A stretch of 64,000 nucleotides of DNA, taken from positions 1 through 64,000 of the forward strand of contig NZ_MOOY01000004.1 of the NCBI RefSeq assembly GCF_001931685.1, given 5' to 3'. This DNA comes from Pararhizobium arenae (GTDB lineage Bacteria; Pseudomonadota; Alphaproteobacteria; Rhizobiales; Rhizobiaceae). Under the pieces are notes generated by a model. It made no database searches. It had not been told where the DNA came from and saw only the letters and a program-made list of their open reading frames with translations. This document shows, piece after piece, positions 8,204 to 18,949 of this stretch; position 1 is the first letter of the stretch, and every line of letters begins with the position of its first letter. The position numbers and the translations under genes are program-made.

Positions 8204-9950
8204 CATCACCACCGACGTTTTGATCATTGGAACGGGACCGGCAGGCTCTGCCACGGCAGCACTTCTGGCGACCTATGGCCTCGAGCCGCTGGTGATCAAC
8301 CGCTATCGCTGGCTGGCGACAACGCCGCGTGCGCACATTACCAACCAGCGCACGATGGAGGTTCTGCGCGATCTGGGCCGCGACGTGGAGGACGAGGCCT
8401 ATATGTTCGCGACCGAACAGGATCTGATGGGCCAGAACGTGTTCTGCACCGCCGTCGCAGGCGAAGAGATCGGCCGCATGCAGAGCTGGGGCAACCACCC
8501 GCTCTCCCGCGCCGAACATATCTTGACGTCGCCTGGCCGCATGAATGACCTTCCGCAGACCTATATGGAGCCGCTGCTCTTCAAGACGGCTTGTTCGCGC
8601 GGCGCCCAGTCGCGCATGTCGACGGAATATCTGAGCCATGTGCAGGACGACGAGGGCGTCACCACCACCTGCCTCGATCGGTTGACCGGCAAGGAGGTTA
8701 TCATCCGTTCGAAGTTCCTTGTTGGTGCCGATGGCGGCAACTCCAAGGTCGCCGAACATGCGGGGCTCACTTTTGAAGGCAAGATGGGCGTCGGCGGCTC
8801 CATGAACATCCTGTTCGAATGCGATCTATCGCAATATGTCGCCCATCGTCCCTCGGTGCTTTACTGGGTGCTGCAGCCCGGCGCCGATGTCGGCGGCATC
8901 GGCATGGGGCTCGTGCGCATGGTGCGACCCTGGCATGAATGGCTGATCGTCTGGGGCTATGACATCAACCAGTCCGCGCCGCAGGTTGACGATGCCTTCG
9001 CCACCAAGGTCGTGCGCGATCTCGTCGGTGTGCCGGATCTGAAGCCGACCATCAAGTCGGTCTCCACCTGGACGGTCAACAATATGTACGCGACGACGCT
9101 GTCGAATGGCCGCGTCTTCTGCATGGGTGATGCCGCCCACCGCCATCCGCCCTCAAACGGTCTCGGCTCAAACACATCCATTCAGGATGGCTTCAACCTC
9201 GCCTGGAAGCTCGCAATGGTCATCCGCGGGCAGGCGGGCATGGGGCTGCTCGACAGCTATCAGGCGGAACGTGCGCCGGTCGCCAAGCAGATCGTCACCC
9301 GCGCCAACAAGTCGATCGAGGAGTTCGGCCCGATCTTTAAGGCGCTCGGCCTGCTCGATTCCGTCGATCCGGTGAAGATGCAGCAGAACATGGATGCGCG
9401 TTGCGACGATACCGCCGATGCCGAGCGTCAGCGCGCTGCGATTCGGGAGGCGATCGCCAACAAGGTCTACGAATTCGATGCCCACGGCGTTGAGATGAAC
9501 CACCGATATGACTCCAATGCCGTGGTGAAAGACGGCCAGCTGGAGCCGGCTTTCGAAAAGGACGCGGAGCTGCATTTCCAGCCGACGAGCTGGCCGGGCG
9601 CACGGCTGCCCCATGCCTGGCTGTTTGGCGCCGATGGCGGTAAGGTGTCGAGCCTAGACCTTACCGGCCACGGCGTCTTCACCATCCTCACGGGCATCGG
9701 CGGCGATGGCTGGGTGGCGGCGGCAAAAGCCTTGTCGAAAGAATTTGGCCTGCCGATCACAGTCCACAAGATCGGCCCGCGCCAGCCCTGGCAGGATCTG
9801 ACCGGCGACTGGGCGCGTGCCCGCGAAATCCGCGATTCCGGCGCGTTGCTGGTGCGGCCGGATCACCACATCGCGTGGCGCGCGGATGCGGCGATCGGCG
9901 ATCCCGAAGGCGAGCTGCGCCGCGTGCTGAAGATCATTCTGGACCGGTGA
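8196..9950 (+). CDS. FAD-dependent phenol/resorcinol-type hydroxylase
   Basis: This is a class A flavoprotein monooxygenase of the TfdB/PheA type (584 residues). It shows the FAD Rossmann motif GTGPAGSATAALLATYG near the N-terminus, the internal DG motif VGADGGNSKVAEHAG, and the GD motif FCMGDAAHRHPPSNGLG. ATG 8196 follows AAGGGAGG (8183-8190). Next to hydroxyquinol dioxygenases and maleylacetate reductase, the most economical role is NAD(P)H-dependent ortho-hydroxylation of a resorcinol-like phenol to hydroxyquinol. The exact substrate is inferred from context. No separate flavin reductase gene is present, consistent with a one-component enzyme. Confidence 0.88.
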   Translation: MADITTDVLIIGTGPAGSATAALLATYGLEPLVINRYRWLATTPRAHITNQRTMEVLRDLGRDVEDEAYMFATEQDLMGQNVFCTAVAGEEIGRMQSWGNHPLSRAEHILTSPGRMNDLPQTYMEPLLFKTACSRGAQSRMSTEYLSHVQDDEGVTTTCLDRLTGKEVIIRSKFLVGADGGNSKVAEHAGLTFEGKMGVGGSMNILFECDLSQYVAHRPSVLYWVLQPGADVGGIGMGLVRMVRPWHEWLIVWGYDINQSAPQVDDAFATKVVRDLVGVPDLKPTIKSVSTWTVNNMYATTLSNGRVFCMGDAAHRHPPSNGLGSNTSIQDGFNLAWKLAMVIRGQAGMGLLDSYQAERAPVAKQIVTRANKSIEEFGPIFKALGLLDSVDPVKMQQNMDARCDDTADAERQRAAIREAIANKVYEFDAHGVEMNHRYDSNAVVKDGQLEPAFEKDAELHFQPTSWPGARLPHAWLFGADGGKVSSLDLTGHGVFTILTGIGGDGWVAAAKALSKEFGLPITVHKIGPRQPWQDLTGDWARAREIRDSGALLVRPDHHIAWRADAAIGDPEGELRRVLKIILDR

Positions 9951-9957
9951 GGACATC

Positions 9958-10836
9958 ATGAGCGCTCAGGAAAAGGGCTATTTCACCGAGGAAAATTCCG
10001 TCGAGGTGGTCACCAGCCGCAACGTCGATGCAAAAAGCGAGCGGCTGAAGGAAATCATGGAGGTCGTCACACGCAAGCTGCACGAGGCGGTGAAGGAGCT
10101 GGAGCCGACGCAGGAGGAGTGGATGGATGCCGTTCTCTTCCTCACCCGCACCGGCCATATGTGCAACGAGTGGCGGCAAGAGTTCATCCTCCTGTCGGAT
10201 GTGCTTGGCGTTTCGATGCTGGTCGATGCGATCAACAACCGCAAGCCATCCGGTGCCTCCGAAAGCACGGTGCTCGGGCCGTTTCATGTGGCGGATGCGC
10301 CGGAACTGCCGATGGGCGCCAATATCTGCCTCGACCAGAAGGGCGAGGACATGGTGATTGGCGGCCGCATCCTCGACACTGAGGGCCGGCCGATCGAAAA
10401 CGCCGTCATCGATGTCTGGCAGGCGAATGACGAAGGCTTCTACGACGTCCAGCAGAAGGGCATCCAGCCGGACTTCAACCTGCGCGGCATCTTCCGCACC
10501 GGTGCGGACGGGCATTACTGGTTCCGCGCGGTGAAGCCGAAATATTACCCGATCCCGGATGACGGCCCCGTCGGCCAGTTGCTCGGCCATCTCGGCCGCC
10601 ACCCCTACCGTCCGGCGCACCTGCACTACATCATCAAGGCAGACGGTTTCGAAACGCTGACAACCCACATCTTCGATCCGGATGACCCCTACATCCACTC
10701 GGATGCTGTCTTCGGCGTCAAGGAAAGCCTGCTTGCCGAGTTTCGCCTGACAGATAATCCGGCGCGGGCCAAGGAGCTCGGCTTTGACGGCAAGTTCTGG
10801 CAGGTGGAGCACGATTTTGTGCTGGCCAAGGAATAG
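9958..10836 (+). CDS. hydroxyquinol 1,2-dioxygenase, copy 2
   Basis: This 292-residue intradiol dioxygenase has the N-terminal dimerisation domain and iron ligands Tyr162 (GFYDVQQ), Tyr197 (KYYPIPDDGPVG), His221 and His223 (RPAHLHY). The last three coincide with the ligand numbering I recall for hydroxyquinol 1,2-dioxygenase of Nocardioides simplex. It is the last gene of the operon, 7 nt after the hydroxylase gene. Because copy 1 opens the same operon and keeps all four ligands, the two may differ in substrate, for example hydroxyquinol versus a substituted derivative. Confidence 0.93.
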   Translation: MSAQEKGYFTEENSVEVVTSRNVDAKSERLKEIMEVVTRKLHEAVKELEPTQEEWMDAVLFLTRTGHMCNEWRQEFILLSDVLGVSMLVDAINNRKPSGASESTVLGPFHVADAPELPMGANICLDQKGEDMVIGGRILDTEGRPIENAVIDVWQANDEGFYDVQQKGIQPDFNLRGIFRTGADGHYWFRAVKPKYYPIPDDGPVGQLLGHLGRHPYRPAHLHYIIKADGFETLTTHIFDPDDPYIHSDAVFGVKESLLAEFRLTDNPARAKELGFDGKFWQVEHDFVLAKE

Positions 10837-10864
10837 GTGGGCTCTTCTGTGTTCAAGCCGTAAA

Positions 10865-10987
10865 TCAGATTGAGACTTTCTGATACACATTCTTGCCCGG
10901 CGCCACGTCGGCAACGATCTGCGTTAGCTTGCCGTCCTTCTTCGCCACGCTGTCACCACCGAAGTGATTGGACTGAACATCCGACGG
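10865..10987 (-). pseudogene. C-terminal remnant of an unidentified gene
   Basis: On the minus strand, 40 sense codons are open from an in-frame TAA (10988-10990) to TGA (10865-10867). There is no ATG or GTG near the beginning that would make a gene. The composition (DVQSNHFGGDSVAKKDGKL, then VADVAPGKNVYQKVSI) is that of ordinary coding sequence. It looks like the end of a deleted gene on the strand opposite to the aromatic operon. I do not recognise the family. Confidence 0.4.
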
Positions 10988-10997
10988 TTAATAACGC

Positions 10998-11003
10998 TTG
11001 ACA
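10998..11003 (+). promoter_or_regulatory. candidate -35 element of the dehydratase gene
   Basis: A perfect TTGACA lies 55 bp before the ATG at 11059. No good -10 hexamer follows at 17 bp, so the promoter call is weak. It may need the adjacent GntR regulator or another activator. Confidence 0.25.
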
Positions 11004-11058
11004 ATTGCTTGCTCCATCATCCTTGTTGACTGCACGCAATATACAGAAAGAACGTTCG

Positions 11059-12594
11059 ATGCCTGCTGACACCCATGCTGCCGCAATCCTGCTGAACCCT
11101 GCAGATGATGTTGCCGTTGCGCGCCGACGGATTGTGGCTGGGGAAGCGACCGGGATTTCCGGTGTTGTTGCGGCACAGCTTGTTCCGCGGGGTCACAAGG
11201 TGGCATTGCGCCCGCTGCCGGCGGGCGCTGAGTTGCGCAAATTTGGGCAGGTGATCGGCGTGGCGACACAGGCGATCGAAGCCGGGGCTCATGTCCACCT
11301 TCACAATCTGGCCATGTCGGAATCGCATGCCGATCATCAGTTCTCGACCGAGATCGAAGAGCTCGGAATGCTCCCCACATCCGCGCGTCGCACCTTTATG
11401 GGATACGACCGCGGCACCGGCGGCGTCGGCACACGCAATTTTATCGGCGTTTTGACGACTGTAAACTGTTCGGCCACGGTATCCCGCTACATCGCCGATC
11501 ATTTCAACCGGATGGGCGGACTTGATGGCTTCGACAATGTCGATGGCGTCGTGGCCCTCACCCATGGCTTGGGCTGTGCTGTCAGCAACACATCCGAGGG
11601 CTACCGGTATTTGACCCGTGTCATACAGGGTTATGCCCGTCATCCCAACTTCGGCGGTATTCTGATGATCGGGCTCGGATGCGAGACGAACCAGATCCAG
11701 CCAATTCTGGAGCATTACAAGCTGGAGGAGGGCGAGCGCTTCCGGACCATGACCATCCAGGCGATGGGCGGTACGCGCAAGACAATCGAAGCTGCTTGCG
11801 AGATGATCCGCGAGATGCTGCCTGCGGTAAACGCGGCAAAACGCACGCCGCAACCGCTATCCGGGTTGAAAGTCGCGTTGGAATGCGGTGGCTCCGACGG
11901 TTATTCCGGCATCACGGCAAATCCGGCGCTTGGCTATGCGTCCGACCTCATCGTTCGTAATGGGGGAACATCCTGTCTGGCCGAAACGCCAGAGATCTAT
12001 GGCGCCGAACATCTGCTGACGCGCCGGGCCGTGCGTCCTGAAATCGCGCAGAAACTGATGGACCGGATCGACTGGTGGCGGGACTACACGGCGCGCAACG
12101 GTGCGGAACTCAACAACAATCCGAGCTATGGCAACAAACAGGGCGGATTGACCACCATTCTAGAAAAATCCCTGGGTGCGGTGGCCAAGGGGGGCTCGAT
12201 GCCGCTCAAGGCGGTTTACGAATATGCAGAGATTATCGACCAACCGGGTTTTGTCTTCATGGATACACCGGGTTACGACCCTGTCGCCGTGACCGGACAG
12301 GTGGCTGGCGGCTGCAACGTGGTCTGCTTCACCACGGGGCGTGGTTCCGTCTCCGGCTGGAAGCCGGCTCCAACCATCAAGATCGCCACCAACACGGAAA
12401 TGTACGAGCATATGCGCGAGGACATGGACATCGATACCGGCGGTATCGTGACCGGGATCGAAACGATCGAAAGCGCCGGTGAAAAGCTTTTCGAGCAGAT
12501 CATTGCCGTTGCCTCCGGGCAGAAAACCGTGAGCGAGCTCTATGATTACGGCGACAACGAATTCGTGCCGTGGCAGGTTGGCGCGATCACCTGA
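11059..12594 (+). CDS. UxaA/GarD-family sugar-acid dehydratase (altronate or galactarate dehydratase-like)
   Basis: This 511-residue dehydratase has an N-terminal SAF-type domain (about residues 10-80) and a large catalytic domain. Family sequences include GYDRGTGGVGTRNFIGV, THGLGCAVSNTSEG and IGLGCETNQI, the last two carrying cysteines expected to bind the metal centre. Fused proteins of this length act on altronate or galactarate (D-altronate to 2-keto-3-deoxygluconate, for instance). The substrate cannot be settled by eye. It is convergent with the GntR gene (9-nt gap), which is its likely regulator. ATG 11059 gives the usual short N-terminus. Confidence 0.82.
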   Translation: MPADTHAAAILLNPADDVAVARRRIVAGEATGISGVVAAQLVPRGHKVALRPLPAGAELRKFGQVIGVATQAIEAGAHVHLHNLAMSESHADHQFSTEIEELGMLPTSARRTFMGYDRGTGGVGTRNFIGVLTTVNCSATVSRYIADHFNRMGGLDGFDNVDGVVALTHGLGCAVSNTSEGYRYLTRVIQGYARHPNFGGILMIGLGCETNQIQPILEHYKLEEGERFRTMTIQAMGGTRKTIEAACEMIREMLPAVNAAKRTPQPLSGLKVALECGGSDGYSGITANPALGYASDLIVRNGGTSCLAETPEIYGAEHLLTRRAVRPEIAQKLMDRIDWWRDYTARNGAELNNNPSYGNKQGGLTTILEKSLGAVAKGGSMPLKAVYEYAEIIDQPGFVFMDTPGYDPVAVTGQVAGGCNVVCFTTGRGSVSGWKPAPTIKIATNTEMYEHMREDMDIDTGGIVTGIETIESAGEKLFEQIIAVASGQKTVSELYDYGDNEFVPWQVGAIT

Positions 12595-12603
12595 ACAGGT
12601 TTG

Positions 12604-13599
12604 TCAGGCGAAGAAACTGGCGGGTTGCGGACTTCCTTCGTTGCGCACCAGTTGCGCTCTCGCGACCACGTTTGGCATTGAGTTGCGGATATGATCCCGC
12701 ACTGCCGCCTGAACCGCACTGCTGTCACGGCAGCGCATGGCGGAAAAGACGGCCATATGTTCTTCGAACAGGGCTTCACGCGGCAGCTTGGCGACCTTCG
12801 TCCCCACCGTATGCTTCGATAGGGTCAGAACGCAGTGGGTCCGTTGCAGGATTTGGGCGAGTTCGCGATTCTGGCTGCGCTCTACGCAGCGCACATGCAG
12901 GTCGACTTCGAGATCATACATTTCCGCGGCGCTGATGTCGGGGTAGCGGGCCAGGCCGTCGGCGTGACGGGCGGTCATCCCGTCGAGCTCCGCGTCGCTC
13001 ACGGCGCCGATTGCGCCTGCGATGGCCACCGGTTCAAGATGTTCGCGGATTTCGTAAAGTTCACGGATACGCCGCTCGTCCAGCGGGACGACCGACCAGC
13101 GGGAGGCTTCGTCCTTTTCCAGCATGCCAAGCGTTTCCAGCCGTGAGAGGACGTCCCGCGCCACCGTGCGACCGACATCATAGTGCCGGGCCAGTTCATG
13201 TTCGTTGATGCGGGTTCTCCCGAAAAAGGAGCGATGCACGACCTGAGCCTCGACATCGTCGTAAAGCGCCTGCCAGGCAAAATTGATGCGGGGCTCGTGC
13301 AGGATCGAAAGGGATCCGAGGGATTGCTCCAGGGGGACGCGAATGATGTCCACACCAGCGGCGCCGACGACATAGCCCCTTGCGCCTGCCCTGTGAATCA
13401 GGCCTTCGTCCAGCAATAACTGGAGAGCGCTTCGCACGGGTACCCTGCTTGAGCCGACGAGCCGAGCCAGTGGAACTTCCGTCAGCAGCGTGCCCGGCGT
13501 TATCGCGCCGTCCATGATCGCCGTCTTGAGGCTTCGGCTCAGTCGTTCTGTCAGCGTCTGCTTGCGTTGCACATCCCGCCCCTTGATCCACGAGACCAC
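12604..13599 (-). CDS. GntR/FadR-type regulator with two winged-helix domains
   Basis: This 331-residue protein is about 90 residues longer than a typical FCD-type GntR regulator. A first GntR winged helix covers about residues 17-75 (ERLSRSLKTAIMDGAITPGT, then SSRVPVRSALQLLLDEGLI). A second one follows at about 112-172 (INEHELARHYDVGRTVARDV, then LSRLETLGMLEKD). A helical FCD ligand-binding domain covers about 175-310. The start is a GTG at 13599. A second GTG at 13572 with AAGGGGCGG upstream is equally plausible and would remove nine residues. It is 78 nt downstream of the amide-transporter ATPase gene on the same strand and convergent with the dehydratase. Confidence 0.88.
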   Translation of the reverse strand: MVSWIKGRDVQRKQTLTERLSRSLKTAIMDGAITPGTLLTEVPLARLVGSSRVPVRSALQLLLDEGLIHRAGARGYVVGAAGVDIIRVPLEQSLGSLSILHEPRINFAWQALYDDVEAQVVHRSFFGRTRINEHELARHYDVGRTVARDVLSRLETLGMLEKDEASRWSVVPLDERRIRELYEIREHLEPVAIAGAIGAVSDAELDGMTARHADGLARYPDISAAEMYDLEVDLHVRCVERSQNRELAQILQRTHCVLTLSKHTVGTKVAKLPREALFEEHMAVFSAMRCRDSSAVQAAVRDHIRNSMPNVVARAQLVRNEGSPQPASFFA

Positions 13600-13677
13600 C
13601 TGTAGAGGAGGATTACCTTCGGCTGCAAGCTGGATCAGGAGAATGAAGAGTTTCGGCGGGAAAATCTCAAAGAGCGG

Positions 13678-15353
<1,676 letters not shown>

Positions 15354-15357
<4 letters not shown>

Positions 15358-16298
15358 GCGAAGACGATTCGCGGGAAGTAGAAGGAGACGACCCAGTTCG
15401 GCATGTCGACGATCTCGCTGATCCGAAGATCGCCGCAGACCGAGCAGAGCATGTAGGCATCGACCGGGTTCATGCCGTGTTCGGCCGTGAGCAGATCGAC
15501 CATGCGCATGACGGCTTCGCGTGCGCCGGTCATCAGGTCGGGGCCGATGCCGGTCGTTACCTCGTAGCCGGCGCCATCGAGATGGCGGGTCACGGGTTCG
15601 GTGGTGGTAAAGCGCGGCGTCTGCAAATTGGCGCCCTTGACGAGATCGAGCGTCAGCTCGACGTTCATCTGACTTTCGATCGCAGTGCCGCAAACCTCGC
15701 CATCGCCCTGGGCGGCATGGGTGTCGCCAACGGAGAAGAGACCACCCTGAACCTCGATCGGCAGATAGAGCGTTACGCCTGCCGAGAGATCGCGGATGTC
15801 CATGTTGCCGCCGACGCGGCGGGGCGGAACGACGGAGTGAAGACCGGCTTCCGCAGGCGCAACACCGATGGTGCCGGTAAAGGGCTTTAGCGGCACGCGG
15901 CCGCCGGGACCGAAGGCGGAAGGCTCCATCGAGACCGTATCGTATGTCCAGACATGCAGAGCCGGGTCCTTGAACTGGTCCGCCAGGAGGCCGAAACCCG
16001 GAATATTTGCCGTCCAGCCATAGCCGGAGGGATGAAACTTGCGGATCGTCACCTTCAGCGCGTCGCCGGGTTCGGCGCCTTCGACATAGACCGGGCCGGA
16101 GACGGGATTGATCTTGCCGAAATCGAGAGCGGCCAGCGTGTCGAGCGTCGCATCCGGGCCGAGCTGGCCGCCGGAGGAATCCAGGCACTCGAACAGGATC
16201 GTTTCACCCGGCTTTGCGGTCAAAGCGGGCGGAAAATCCTTGTTCCAGCCGAAATTGTGCTGGGCGCGGTGAATGGTGTGATTGCAAGCGACACACAT
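15354..16298 (-). CDS. acetamidase/formamidase family amidohydrolase
   Basis: This 314-residue FmdA/AmdA family enzyme hydrolyses short-chain amides (formamide, acetamide) to the carboxylate and ammonia. Supporting sequences are HTIHRAQHNFGWNKDFPP near the start, ECLDSSGGQLG, VGDTHAAQGDGEVCGTAIE, and the C-terminal CSVCGDLRISEIVDMPN. It lies inside an operon that encodes an amide sensor, an antiterminator and a transporter, which fits uptake and hydrolysis of amides as a nitrogen source. Confidence 0.9.
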
Positions 16299-16338
16299 GG
16301 GCGATGCCTCGATTTTTCTGGTTGTTTCCTCGGTAGGG

Positions 16339-16368
16339 TGCCTTCCCCCGCGTGGGCGGGAGAAGGCA
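16339..16368. repeat. short palindrome, RIME-like half element
   Basis: TGCCTTC (16339-16345) pairs perfectly with GAAGGCA (16362-16368) around a CCCCCGC/GCGGG core. The sequence resembles one arm of the larger palindromic repeats elsewhere in the window. It sits in the 81-bp gap between the binding-protein gene and the formamidase gene and could act as an mRNA-stabilising hairpin. Confidence 0.55.
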
Positions 16369-16379
16369 TGTGCTTCAGC

Positions 16380-17999
16380 TTATGGCTTTACGAAGATCGC
16401 GTCGTAATTGATGACGCGGGTCGGATCGATGTAGATGTTGTCCGGGCCGCCCATGCGAACGGACTTGGCAACGACGCGGCGCTCGTTGATGACCGGCACC
16501 CACGGCGCATCCGCCATGATATCGGTGAAGATCTTGCCCCAGACGGCCTGACGTTCGGCAACCTGAGCCGGATCGGACATGGCGTCAGCCGCCATCGCCC
16601 GCTTGTCGAGATCTTCATTGCAATACCAGGACCAGTTCCAGCCGCCCTGAACAGCGCCGGCGCAGCCGAGGATCGGGCCGTAGAAGTTTGACGGATCCGG
16701 GAAGTCGGCGATCCAGGCCATGCCACCCGACCAGATCATCGGTGCCTCGCCTTCGGTGCCGCCGGCCGCGATCACGTTGCCCTGGGCGAGAGCCCGGATT
16801 TCAGCCTTGATGCCGATGGCGGCCAGATCCTGCTGGATCGCCTGGGCGATGCGCGGCTGCGGATCGGTGTTGGTGGCGTAAAGCACCGTCTCGAAACCAT
16901 CGGGATGGCCGGCTTCGGCGAGCAGGGCCTTGGCCTTTTCGACGTCATAGGCATAACCGGTGAAGGCCTTGTCGTAGCCCGGCATCAGCGGCGGCAGCGG
17001 CTGGGTGGCGGGCGTTGCGCGGCCGTTCAGGATACGGGTGATGCGCTCCTTGTTGACAGCCATGTTCACGGCCTGGCGCACCTTCACGTCATCGAAGGGC
17101 TTCACCTTGGTGTTGAGGGTCACGTAGCCAGTGTGCAGCTGTTCGCCATCGACGATCATCTGCGCGCCTTCCGGCGAGTTCTTGATCTCCAGGAACTTTG
17201 CCGGCGGAATGCCGTCGCCGGCGATGTCGACCTCACCCTTCTGCAGGCGCAGGAGCGCCACCAGCGGCTCCTGGCCGACTTCGACCTTGAAGCTGTCGAT
17301 ATGCGGCATGTCCTTGACGTAATAGTCCTTGTTGCGCTCGAAGACGAGCTGCTGGCCGATCGTCCAGTCCTTCAGGATGAAGGTGCCGGAGCCGACCGGT
17401 TTCTTGCCGAAATCGCCGCCTGCCGCGTCCACGGCTTCCTTCGGCACGATTGAGGCGAAGTTGATTGCCAGCACATGCAGGAAGGTCGCATCCGGGCGCG
17501 ACAGCTTGAAGATTACGGTGCCGTCATCCGGGGTTTCGATGCCCGAGAGGGTCTCGGACTTGCCACCTGTCAGGTCGTCGAAGCCGGCGATTGCGCCGAA
17601 GAAGCCGGCGCCGGGACCTTGCGTCTTCGGATTGACGGCGCGCTCGATCGAATACTTGACGTCGGAGGCCACGACTTCACGGCCGTTCGAGAACTTGACG
17701 CCCTTGCGGAGCTTGAATTCGTAGGTGAGGCCATCCGGCGCAACGGTGAAGCTTTCGGCAAGCGAGGGCACGATGTTGGCCGTGCCCGGCTCGTAATCGA
17801 CGAGGCGCGAATAGAGGCTCTTGATCATCGACCAGTTCACCCAGTCATAGCCAATCGCCGGATCGAGCGTGGTGATGTCGTCCTTGTAGGTAACGACGAT
17901 ATCGCCGCCCTGGGCAGGTGTATCCTGCGCGCTGGCGGCAAACGGCATCAGCGCAAGAAACGCCGCCGTGGTGGTGCTGAGAAGCATGCGTCTGAACAT
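16380..17999 (-). CDS. peptide/amide ABC transporter substrate-binding protein (SBP_bac_5 family)
   Basis: This is a periplasmic DppA/OppA-type binding protein (539 residues). The N-terminus is a Sec signal peptide (MFRRMLLSTTTAAFLALMPF, then AASAQ). The mature protein shows ITTLDPAIGYDWVNWSMIKS and a late segment WIADFPDPSNFYGPI typical of the family. It precedes the formamidase and the fused ATPase in transcription order and is the ligand-specific part of the importer. Confidence 0.92.
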   Translation of the reverse strand: MFRRMLLSTTTAAFLALMPFAASAQDTPAQGGDIVVTYKDDITTLDPAIGYDWVNWSMIKSLYSRLVDYEPGTANIVPSLAESFTVAPDGLTYEFKLRKGVKFSNGREVVASDVKYSIERAVNPKTQGPGAGFFGAIAGFDDLTGGKSETLSGIETPDDGTVIFKLSRPDATFLHVLAINFASIVPKEAVDAAGGDFGKKPVGSGTFILKDWTIGQQLVFERNKDYYVKDMPHIDSFKVEVGQEPLVALLRLQKGEVDIAGDGIPPAKFLEIKNSPEGAQMIVDGEQLHTGYVTLNTKVKPFDDVKVRQAVNMAVNKERITRILNGRATPATQPLPPLMPGYDKAFTGYAYDVEKAKALLAEAGHPDGFETVLYATNTDPQPRIAQAIQQDLAAIGIKAEIRALAQGNVIAAGGTEGEAPMIWSGGMAWIADFPDPSNFYGPILGCAGAVQGGWNWSWYCNEDLDKRAMAADAMSDPAQVAERQAVWGKIFTDIMADAPWVPVINERRVVAKSVRMGGPDNIYIDPTRVINYDAIFVKP

Positions 18000-18028
18000 T
18001 TTTAGTTCCCCTTTTTGATCGCTGGACT

Positions 18029-18949
18029 TCAGTTTGAACGGATGCGCGGGTCGATGACCGGCGCGAGGAAATCGGCGACGAGGTTGCCGATGATGATGGC
18101 AAGCGCAGAGGTGAGCGTGACCCCCATGATGATCGGGATGTCCACCTGCTGGATCGCCTGCCAGGCAAGCTGGCCGATGCCCGGCCAGCCATAGACCGCC
18201 TCCACCACCACCACGCCGCCCATAAACTGGCCGATATCGATGCCGATCATGGCGATGATCGGCAGCACGGCGTTGGGCAGCACATGGCGCAGGATGATGC
18301 GGCGCTGGGAGAGCCCCTTGGCGCGGGCGGTGCGCACATAATCCTGATTGAGAACATCGACAACGGCCGAGCGAACCATGCGCGCATACCAGCCGGCGCC
18401 TAGGATGCCGAGCGTCGCGGCGGGCAGCACGACATGGGAGAGAGTGCCGTAGCCGGACATGGGGAACCAGCCGAGCGTTGCCGCGAACACGTAAAGCAGC
18501 AGCAGGGCGACCACGAATTGCGGCGCCGACACGCCGACGAAGGCGGTGGTCATCACGGCACGATCGATGAACTTGCCGCGATTCAAGGCAGCCAGCGTTC
18601 CGAGCGTCACGCCAATGACGACTTCGATCAGGATGCCGGCTGCCATCAAGGTCAGCGTCGCGGGCAGGCGGGCTGCGATCAGGGTGATGACCTCGGTCTT
18701 CTGCGCATAGGAGCGGCCGAGATCGCCCTGCACCAGACCGCCAATATAGTGCATGAACTGGACGAGCAGAGGCTGATCGAGGCCGAGCTCATGGCGGATA
18801 TTGGCAACCGTCTGCGCCGTCGCGCTGCGTCCTGCCAACATGCGGGCCGGGTCGGCCGGCAAGGCATAGAGCAGGACGAAGGTGATGGCGGCGACGCCGA
18901 ACAGAATTAGCGCGGATTGGATCAGGCGCTTCAGAAAGACGGACAGCAT
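18029..18949 (-). CDS. DppB-type ABC transporter permease
   Basis: This inner-membrane protein (306 residues) starts MLSVFLKRLIQSALILFGVA and has the ALPADPARMLAG segment found after the first helix of DppB/OppB proteins. Its cytoplasmic EAA-type loop reads RTARAKGLSQRRIILRHVLP. Its start overlaps the stop of the DppC-like gene by one base (TGATG). Confidence 0.93.
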   Translation of the reverse strand: MLSVFLKRLIQSALILFGVAAITFVLLYALPADPARMLAGRSATAQTVANIRHELGLDQPLLVQFMHYIGGLVQGDLGRSYAQKTEVITLIAARLPATLTLMAAGILIEVVIGVTLGTLAALNRGKFIDRAVMTTAFVGVSAPQFVVALLLLYVFAATLGWFPMSGYGTLSHVVLPAATLGILGAGWYARMVRSAVVDVLNQDYVRTARAKGLSQRRIILRHVLPNAVLPIIAMIGIDIGQFMGGVVVVEAVYGWPGIGQLAWQAIQQVDIPIIMGVTLTSALAIIIGNLVADFLAPVIDPRIRSN

